Source: Phaseolus vulgaris
Lineage: Eukaryota; Streptophyta; Magnoliopsida; Fabales; Fabaceae
DNA length: 64,000 bases
Reading direction: 5' to 3'
Assembly: GCF_000499845.2 (NCBI RefSeq)
Contig: NC_023749.2
Location: 3,629,030-3,693,029 of the forward strand
In this document: positions 56,014-64,000 of the stretch, piece by piece
How positions within the stretch are numbered: the stretch's first letter is position 1
Layout of the letters: each line of letters opens with the position of its first letter
The notes under the pieces: model-generated
The model's input: only the letters and a program-made list of their open reading frames with translations
Database searches by the model: none
Told to the model about the DNA's origin: nothing
Made by a program: the position numbers and the translations under genes

Positions 56014-58249
56014 AAAATTGATTAAAAATAAAATAAATATTTATAATATATAAATGTAAATTTCTCTAAGGTGATTTTATAAATTATTAACATGATTTAT
56101 AAAATTTGTTAGACATCAACTATCTCCATAAACTTCTATTGTTTTTTTACCTTTTTGTTTATCATCTCTAATTGAATATTTTCATTAAGGCTACATGCAC
56201 GGTGGTTGTTGGTTAGTTGAAACAAATCCATCTTTTCTAGCTTTTCATTATGATCCCAAATTTCCATCATACGTTTTTTTTTTCTCTCTTGTTCTTCTGA
56301 TTTTTAGGTTTGCTAATGGTCTTGCAAATTCGAAACAAAACTAAAATATTTTGTTAGGAACGGTATCAACATCTAGTGACACCTTTTATATTAAAAATTA
56401 AATTTGATATAATTAAGAAAAAATATAATGAAAAAATATTTAATACTTTTAATACTTCAGCTTCTCACATCTCATTAACGAACTAGGTTACCACCGTAGA
56501 CAATGAATGAAAAAATATTTAATATTTTTAATATGTTGGTCACTTGCAGCAATTTCCCTTTTCACTAACCTAATTTATATCATTGTTTTTAGATATAGTT
56601 ATTGATATTTAAAGTATTATATTTGATATCATGAGTAGATCTTTTTTAAGCTTAAATTCCACACAATTAAGGTAGTGTGTTACTTTCACGTAATTATCTT
56701 TCAAAACGCAGTGTGTGTGAATATAGTATATTCTTTAATTGTGCACCTAGATAGAACTAATATATAATTTAGAGTGCTCTATTTCCGATATTTATAGTTT
56801 TCAAAGTAGAAACCTTTACTACAACAAAAATTGAATGAAAGGACTAAATATTTTCTCAATTAAAAGATTTTTTTTTTTTTTTTTTGGAAAAGGTCATTTT
56901 TTTCTTGTTTTCTTGGTGAATCCACCTAACCTTCTATATTGCACAAAACTTGATATCTGATGGTAAAAACGAGATTAAAATATGTATCTTTTCTCTTAAA
57001 TATAGTGTTATAATGAATCATTGATTATGAATTTATATTAGGATAGGTCGCAAAATTAATTTTGTTGTTAAAGTAAATTTTACATACAATCCTTTTATCT
57101 TTTGTTTTGGGTCAAATCCGATACTCTACCATACCCACCCTATTATTTATTAAGAAAAATAATAATTATCAAATTATAAATAATTATTGCATAATATTAT
57201 ATACAATCTCATGAGTAGTGATCTACATAATTAGGTAGTAACTTTGAAATAAAGTCTTCATACATTTGTATTTTTATTTTTTTTCACATTGAGTGATGTA
57301 AATATAAAAAATAAATAAAGACATATTCAATTTTTTTACCATATTCTTATATAATTTTCCTATACTATTAATAGAAATACTCCGTCAATCAGTAGACCAA
57401 ATGGAGTAAAAAACATGAGTTTAATTTTTCGGTTTATCAGTGAACATAACAAATATTATCCACATAGATTGACTTTAAAACAAGTAAGATTAATTATAAT
57501 TGATATAAAACAAGCTCGTAGTACGACATTTGGTTAGTTTTAAACATTAAAATTAAGAAATGTACAATGTTAAAAAAATGACAAGGTGAAGTGATTAGTT
57601 AAATTGTTATTTTTATTCGAATACAATATATATTTAACCCTAAATAGAGAATAGTAACTCGAAGGAAGAGAATAAAGCGTAGGGGGAAAGGAAAAAATCT
57701 AAACATATTTTAGATTTGAAGCATCCAATGGTAGCTCTTGGGTCTAAATGTACACATAAAAAAAAAAGTGATTCTGTTGAAATCACATGCAAGGGAAAGT
57801 TTTTAATTCACGAGAGTGTTAGATAAAGTGGTTGAATTTGATTTTATTAATATACAGCATTAATTAATTGGTTCATCGATACCTGTGATGCGTGTTGCCA
57901 AAATTGTTCAACCAGAAGCTCAAGCATTAACGCGTGCAACCACGACGGCGATAGCGGTGCCGTGAATTCAACAACAATAACAAAAATAGAAAATCTTATA
58001 TATAAAAAAAATGATATTATTCTTTAACTATATTTATAATTTATTTTTAATAAGATAAGCTACAAATTATCAAGGTAACACTCTAGAAAAACACCTACAA
58101 TTCTATAATTATGCATGTAAATTTTCTCTTAAAAATATATGTTTTAGGAGGAAAAGAACAATAAATAAAAAAGATAAATGTAAAAAGCAAAAGGTAAACA
58201 AAACAGAATTGCTTGAAATTTAAGGTATCATGGTTGCATGGTCACATGG

Positions 58250-58660
58250 TACCAAACCCAAATGTTATATTTTTGATAAATAATGTATTGGTATGGATCG
58301 ATCGGTCACGGTCATTACTCAATATTCCTGATCGAGTTGATCGTCATCTTCATGGATGACCTGATCGATTGACATATTTAACCATTAACGTTCAAACCAA
58401 TGTCAGTGAAACTAAACTACCATTAAGAATTAGGTAATACAATCACAAATATAATTCATTCCACTAATCAGTCCCAATAAGGCAAGTCTATTAAAATAAT
58501 ACAAATAACACACATTCTAAGAAGAAAATTACGTCATTATTACTGTACACACTCGAGTCTCTAATACTCTCTTTATTGACTTGAGTGTCGGAGTGTCTTC
58601 TGCAAATACCTCTCTCATTTAGCATTCACCCGAAATTGAAGAGCAAAAGACCAAAAGAAT
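58250..58660 (+). repeat. LTR-derived dispersed repeat, copy 2
   Basis: Diverged relative of 48500-48870. The clearest shared block is TTGAGTGTCGGAGTGTCTTC followed by TGCA (about 58580-58604), preceded by TTACGTCATTA and the TAAAATAATACAAATAACA block. Its left part has ATCGATCGGTC / GACCTGATCGAT, absent from copy 1. No adjoining coding region. Confidence 0.5.
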
Positions 58661-61600
58661 TACAGTAAAACTTTAACAACCTAAGAAAAAAAAAATACGA
58701 AATCTTCGATAGTTGTACATGTACATCTCCTTATGAGAATAAATAATAAAAAGATATATTATATTTTATTCAACTTATTTTAGTATTATTGTTTATTATT
58801 CAAATTGTGCCTGTTCCTAAAAAGTTAAACATGTGCATGTAACTGTATATAAAGTTTTGGCCAAATTTTTAATCGAGTTTTTTTTCCTAATACTTCCTAT
58901 ATGTGCACTTAAATTTGATAATTTTCTCAAAATATATGTGCATAATGGACTCAAAGCCAACTTTATTTTTTAAACTTTTAACATGCTATTTAAATATAAT
59001 AAAAAATCTCTATCATTCTAATTGTGACCATAGCTTTTAAAAACTTTATTTTCTCTTAATGGAAGGCTATAATTTTGGAGTTTACAAATTTATTATATAT
59101 AGTCTCGTAAAAGTGATTAAAAGGCTTATTTGAGAATGATTAATTTTAGTAGTAGATACAAAAGCCAATTATAATTTTTACCCAACAAAAGAGAATAATA
59201 ACATAATCAAAACAAAGGAAGGAAAATGACGTAATAACATAGGCAACTATATAGAATGGGCAAACTTTAATCCATTGATTTGATTTTTTCAATGTACATT
59301 TATTTCAAATGTAATTTCATGTGTTTATCCACGTAGACCCAATCATCACTCACTTAACGACATTAAAATAAATATATAAAAAAATCAAATTAAATCATTT
59401 CAAAGAAATTTGAAATTATATTGAATAAAATAAAAACTAACGGACCAAATTAAATTATATTAAACAATTTATATAAAAGACCACTACATCACACCCAATT
59501 TAAAACCCAATATAATATGTTTATGAGTTTTGTGTCTAACCACTCACTTTTTTTAAGACCTCAAAATGATATGTTTGTGGATATTTTTTTCTAACTAGTC
59601 GTGCATTTGTTTTATGTTCGCCACATCATGTATTAGATCATAGATTTTGTTGAAGGAAAAATGTCAACATGATTCAACACTAATCAACTACAAACATATT
59701 AAATAGTATAAGTGAGATACCAAAACATCACCTTTAATTAAAATCCACAAAATAATAAATTTATAAACATTGTCTTTTATTGTTATCTTAATCATTCTAG
59801 TTAAAGTAAAACACAAACTCAAAATCATATCAATTTGGTCAAATTTTTTTAGGTTTTTCAACATATGTTTTGATGTTGTTATTTACAAAATGACATGGAC
59901 AACATTTTAATGGTGGTTTTTAATTGGGTTGGTTGATTTCGATTTGCACATAAGATTATGACAAATGGCAAACAAACCTTTTAAAAAAATGCTGAGAGGT
60001 GAATATTGAAAATGTTTGTCAAGCATAAATAATTTTGTTTGAATAAAAATTAGATAAAATTTATTTTCTTGTACAACCAATTTGTTTAATAATAAAATAT
60101 AAAATTAAGATATTTAATAAAAATATAAATTAAACCATTTAATAAAAAAAAAGAGTTATAAAATGAGTGTATAGAATAAGAAAAGAGTTAAACGTACCAT
60201 AATTTTTTTAGCATCAACATTTTTGTGTTTCTCAAAGTCATTACTGAGAGATGTTATTGCCTTCCAAACTTTAAAATTTCCTTAAATTTTGTTTTGGAAG
60301 CAATAAAACATATCTTCTCTTTTACCTCTATATCTCAATTTTCTCTCTATTATCTTTATTAAGTTACGTGTGTAGAGTTTCTAAACTGTCCACACTCGAT
60401 CAAAACTTCATATAAGTGATTTTTAAATATACTCACGAACTTAAATCAATTATTGTTTAGTTCTAATATATAAATAATTTGATACAATCGCTTATTTTGA
60501 ACTCACTATACAAATAAATTAATGTAGATTTGCGAGTATATATTTCTTTTACCTTGATCATAATGATGTCTATCTAAGCTTAAGTATACTTTTAATCTTT
60601 ATATTTTGTTTAATCAAAATTATGAATTTTATTTGTTTAATAAAATTTTTATTCTCCTTATTTTATAAATTTTGTATTTTTGGTTTAATCTAATATCTGT
60701 CTACATTTGATTCTAAAAAGTTAACCAAAAATAAATAAATTTGTCATTGCACTTTAAATGAATACGTTCACTTTAAGGTTTAATTAAGTCTAAATATGGT
60801 TTTTTAAAATAGGACAATCAAATATCTATTTTACGGATTAAGAAAAAAATAAGATTTTTTTTAAGCATATCTATTGTTATATTTTTCAACCGCTTGGAAT
60901 ATTTTTTAATAATTATGGATTTTCCTAACTGGTACAAAACTCCACCTTAAAAACCTCAAATCTCTCGCAATTTTTTTTAAAGTTGTTTTTTCATTTAGAT
61001 TTTGATTGATTATTTTTGTAAAAAATAGTTTTTTTACAGAGGTAATGTACTTCTTAGACATTGCCCATTTTTATATTTAAAATACATCACAATTAAACTT
61101 CGTGACCACAATAAAAAATTTAAACAGATAATTACCCATGCAATAAAAAAAGATAACATTGAAATAATATAAAAATAAATTACAATTTTAATTTAAAAAA
61201 TTGTCCGTGTAATTTTTCTTATACTACTACGTTATCAAAAGTACCATATATTATATACATTATCAATTTTCCATGTGTTACAGTATCAATTAATTAGAAG
61301 TTTTTTAATATTTTAAAGTAATTGTTATAAAACACCATTAACTTACTATAAACAAAAAAACTTGTATATCCACAATACATTATTATTCCCTAATAAAACA
61401 TCACTGTTTATTTGTCTATTAAAACTTAAGTCAGACATATAATTTAGTATACATACTAATTATAGATTTCAAAATCTATTTTCTAATACATTAAATGTAA
61501 CCATTGATAACACTAACACATGTAACTAATCCGTGATAAGTAAGTAATATATAATAATAATAATTCATTTTTTGCATAATTTTTTACAATTTTTTTTTTT

Positions 61601-62215
61601 GCATAGTTTTGTTACATCGTTATTACATCGTTATTAATCAATTTTTGTTTCATTGAAAAAAGCTATAAAAAAATAATATATATATATTTTAAATATATTT
61701 ATTATCTTCTATTATCATAGAAAATGTGGACAGATATATATAATATGCATGTGTTTCACTTTCACTAGTTTAATTAAAGTTCTTATCAACAAGCAAGTTA
61801 TCATTCAAGTTTTATTTGAATTTTTTTTCTAAAAGATTTTGAAAAAAATATCGCGGGAGATAAAAATATACTTAAATATTTTTCTTATTAAAATTTTTAA
61901 TTATATAAATTGAACATTTATGGAAATTGGCCATTAATATGTTTATTGCTCTTGTGCTCCCGCTCAATCTCAGGCTTAGGCTTATTTAAAGCAATTGCTC
62001 TCTGATATTATTGCGCGGGCACTTCCACTGTTCCGCTTAGTTTAAAAACCCATCTCAACCTCCTCATCCGCCACGTCAGCATTTGGAAATTTCTAAATCA
62101 TTTTTTATATTTCTCCTATAAAAAATAAATAAATAAAATTAAAATTACAATGAAGAAAATAAAATTTGAACTGAGACCATGCCCTACATTTTCTCACCAT
62201 TTTCACCATCTTCTT

Positions 62216-62221
<6 letters not shown>

Positions 62222-62247
<26 letters not shown>
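62222..62247 (+). repeat. (CT)13 microsatellite in the kinesin 5' leader
   Basis: Perfect CT run about 230 bp before the kinesin ATG, in pyrimidine-rich sequence. CT/GA runs are frequent in plant 5' leaders and core promoters. A regulatory role is inference only. Confidence 0.85.
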
Positions 62248-62475
62248 GCAACTCGCCTCGTCTTAGAGAAAACGAAACACACTGTATGTGATAATCATAT
62301 ATCAAAGCTTCAAAGCAGGAAATAAAGAAAAAGAGAAGAAAGAGAGCTAAATGTTCTTCGCTTTTTCTTTCCATCGCCATGTGAGTTCTGACACATTCTA
62401 TTCTTCTTCTCGTGTTCCCTCTTTAATTCGTATTTCGCTGGTTTCTATTGACTCACCAACTCGGTGAGTCAACTC

Positions 62476-64000
62476 ATGGCCTCGTCCTCACGTGCAAGGA
62501 GCAGCTCGCCATTTTCGCACCGCAAACCCTCCACTCCTCACTCCTCCTCCTCCTCCACTTCTTCCTTCACCAACGGACGCGTAATGCCTCGCTCCTGCTC
62601 TTCTTCCACGTCGTCGTTTTACAACTCCGGCGGCGGTGGCGGTCCGTCCATGACTCCGAGTCGCGGTCGCAGCGATTCAATCTGCTACGGTTACGGTAAT
62701 CCTTCGCCGGTGGAGTTCGGAATGGAGGACGAGGTGATCATGGAGCCTGTGGATCCTTCCAGGTCTCGGGATAGCATTTCGGCCACGATTCGGTTCAGAC
62801 CGTTGAGGTAATGCTTAGATCTGTAGCTGTGAAATCAGATCCATTAGCTGTGAGTTTTAGAGAAACCGAATCGTTCGGTTTGTTTCTATTTTTTCCGCCT
62901 TTATTTGTCTGTGATCGAATGAGTTGTTACGATGTTTTTTGGCTGCAGTGAAAGAGAGTACCAGAGAGGAGACGAGATCGCGTGGTATGCGGATGGTGAT
63001 AAGATTGTGAGGAACGAGTATAATCCAGCTACTGCTTATGCATTTGGTATTTTTCATTTCGAACTTCTCTTAGCGTGATTTTTTGGGGAACTACTAGTGA
63101 GCAGTTAGGTTTTTTCTCTCCGTGTAGAAAATTATGGACGTGGATGTTAGAATTCTGAATTGTTTTGTGGCAGATAGAGTGTTCGGACCGCATACAAATT
63201 CCGACGAGGTGTATGAGGTAGCTGCCAAACCCGTGGTGAAGTCTGCCATGGACGGTGTAAATGGTATGAACTCTTGATTCAAGACAATATTTGACAGCGG
63301 GAATGTACTGCCTTTGGCAGTGTCCAATTAGTAGCAATTGCAGAGTCATTTTATTTCTTCGATGGAAGCTGCTTTAGTTTCTACTGATGCATATAGTTAG
63401 TAGCTAGATTTCAATGGTTAATACGTACTGGTTATGTGTTTAGTGCTGGTGGAGTTTGCTGGGTTTGGAAGATAACTTATGATAAACATTGCAGGAACTG
63501 TGTTTGCATACGGTGTGACGAGTAGTGGTAAGACACATACTATGCATGTAAGTGTCACCTTTAAAATTAATGTATTGATTTTGAATCTTTGATATCTGGG
63601 TTTATACTTTGAAAGTCAAATATCTGTGTTTTATCTCTTCATCACATTGTAACATAACGTCAGTCATTTAATTCAGTAATTATGCAGATATTTATTACGG
63701 GTTATTGTATTCACGCTCTCTCCGATTCAAAACTATCTGACTGTTTAGAAATTGTTTTGTTTCAATTTATCTTTAGCTTAAGGATTTAATAAAATACTTA
63801 ATGGGATTAATTTCTATATATTATTAATATAAGAATTATTACACATTTGAAAATTATGGTAGATATGATTTTTGAGATATTTATTTTAAAAATTAATTAA
63901 GTTACCATACATTATTAATTTGTGATTGAATGACAATATATAAATATTTTACACTCTCATTGTATGAGCTATTTTTCTGATACTTAATTATGTTTTTTTC
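62476..64000 (+). CDS. Kinesin-7 family motor protein, N-terminal part
   Basis: Microtubule motor; the first 191 residues are visible and the gene continues past the window. Exons: 62476-62807, 62949-63046, 63174-63263, 63495-63547, all GT-AG, frame kept. The N-terminus (MASSSRARSSSPFSHRKPS) is Ser-rich, with a Gly run, to about residue 90. The motor domain then starts with SISATIRFRPL (about 101-110). Exon 4 holds the P-loop GVTSSGKT (180-187), followed by HTMH, which is the ATP-binding Walker A motif of kinesins. Switch I/II and the rest of the motor are not in this window. The Ser-rich leader and FRPLSEREYQRGDE fit the plant KIN-7C/D group (Arabidopsis At2g21380/At4g39050), some of which go to mitochondria. 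The start is the first in-frame ATG. Confidence 0.93.

Larger units (their letters stand above)
53303..62475. other. 9-kb AT-rich spacer between kinase and kinesin
   Basis: Divergent promoter-side spacer of the kinase (minus) and kinesin (plus). AT-rich, with small non-autonomous elements listed separately. No open frame in it shows a recognisable domain. The kinesin 5' leader is at the right end. Confidence 0.6.

Noticed and set aside
62105..62380. 91-aa minus-strand frame with an ERERERE run
   Set aside because: It is produced by the (CT)n microsatellite in the kinesin 5' leader read in reverse.

Overview
This is a plant nuclear window. It is AT-rich, its genes are split by GT-AG introns, three gene products start with plastid-type transit sequences, and it carries a nuclear tRNA gene and retrotransposon debris. 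The proteins are eudicot-like. The squalene synthase and the repeat motifs (a TGTTGGAGAT-type TRIM, a 'TTGAGTGTCGG' LTR motif) suggest a legume, but the species is inferred, not shown. Nothing bacterial or viral was seen.

Layout, left to right. (1) 1.0-6.8 kb, minus: a complete 13-exon squalene synthase (413 aa). (2) 6.8-16.1 kb: AT-rich spacer with a 145-bp tandem duplication and no gene I can support. (3) 16.2-24.0 kb and 26.1-32.7 kb, plus: two tandem plastid MATE transporters of the EDS5/DTX46 type, each with 14 exons of identical lengths (545 codons including stop). The first has an in-frame TGA at codon 400 and a 2.9-kb intron 11 that holds a fold-back repeat, coding-like sequence and a TRIM retroelement. 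The second is open throughout but has a decayed antisense Ty3/gypsy pol in intron 2. (4) 33.6-34.9 kb, minus: a plastid CRM-domain (CRS1-YhbY) RNA-binding protein (253 aa). (5) 35.0 kb, plus: tRNA-Pro(CGG). (6) 36.7-38.2 kb, minus: a MEI2-type C-terminal RRM protein (355 aa). (7) 38.2-49.5 kb: AT-rich spacer with LINE-like, MITE-like and LTR-like remnants. (8) 49.5-53.3 kb, minus: a plastid FGGY-family sugar kinase like Arabidopsis XK-1/D-ribulose kinase (480 aa), with a probable GC-AG intron and an overlapping upstream ORF. (9) 53.3-62.4 kb: spacer with two related MITE-like elements, a second TRIM and an LTR relic. (10) From 62.5 kb, plus: the first four exons of a kinesin-7 motor, cut by the window end.

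The genes do not form one pathway. From memory of the Arabidopsis map, the order MATE - CRM protein - FGGY kinase - kinesin-7 matches At2g21340-At2g21380, and in part the sister segment At4g39030 (EDS5)-At4g39050. The middle and right of the window therefore look like an old conserved gene block expanded by transposons. The best candidates for follow-up are the nonsense-bearing MATE copy with its intronic inverted repeat, and the splice and uORF features of the kinase. I found no convincing undescribed system. Exon borders were derived by hand from reading frame, splice dinucleotides and, for the MATE pair, comparison of the two copies.
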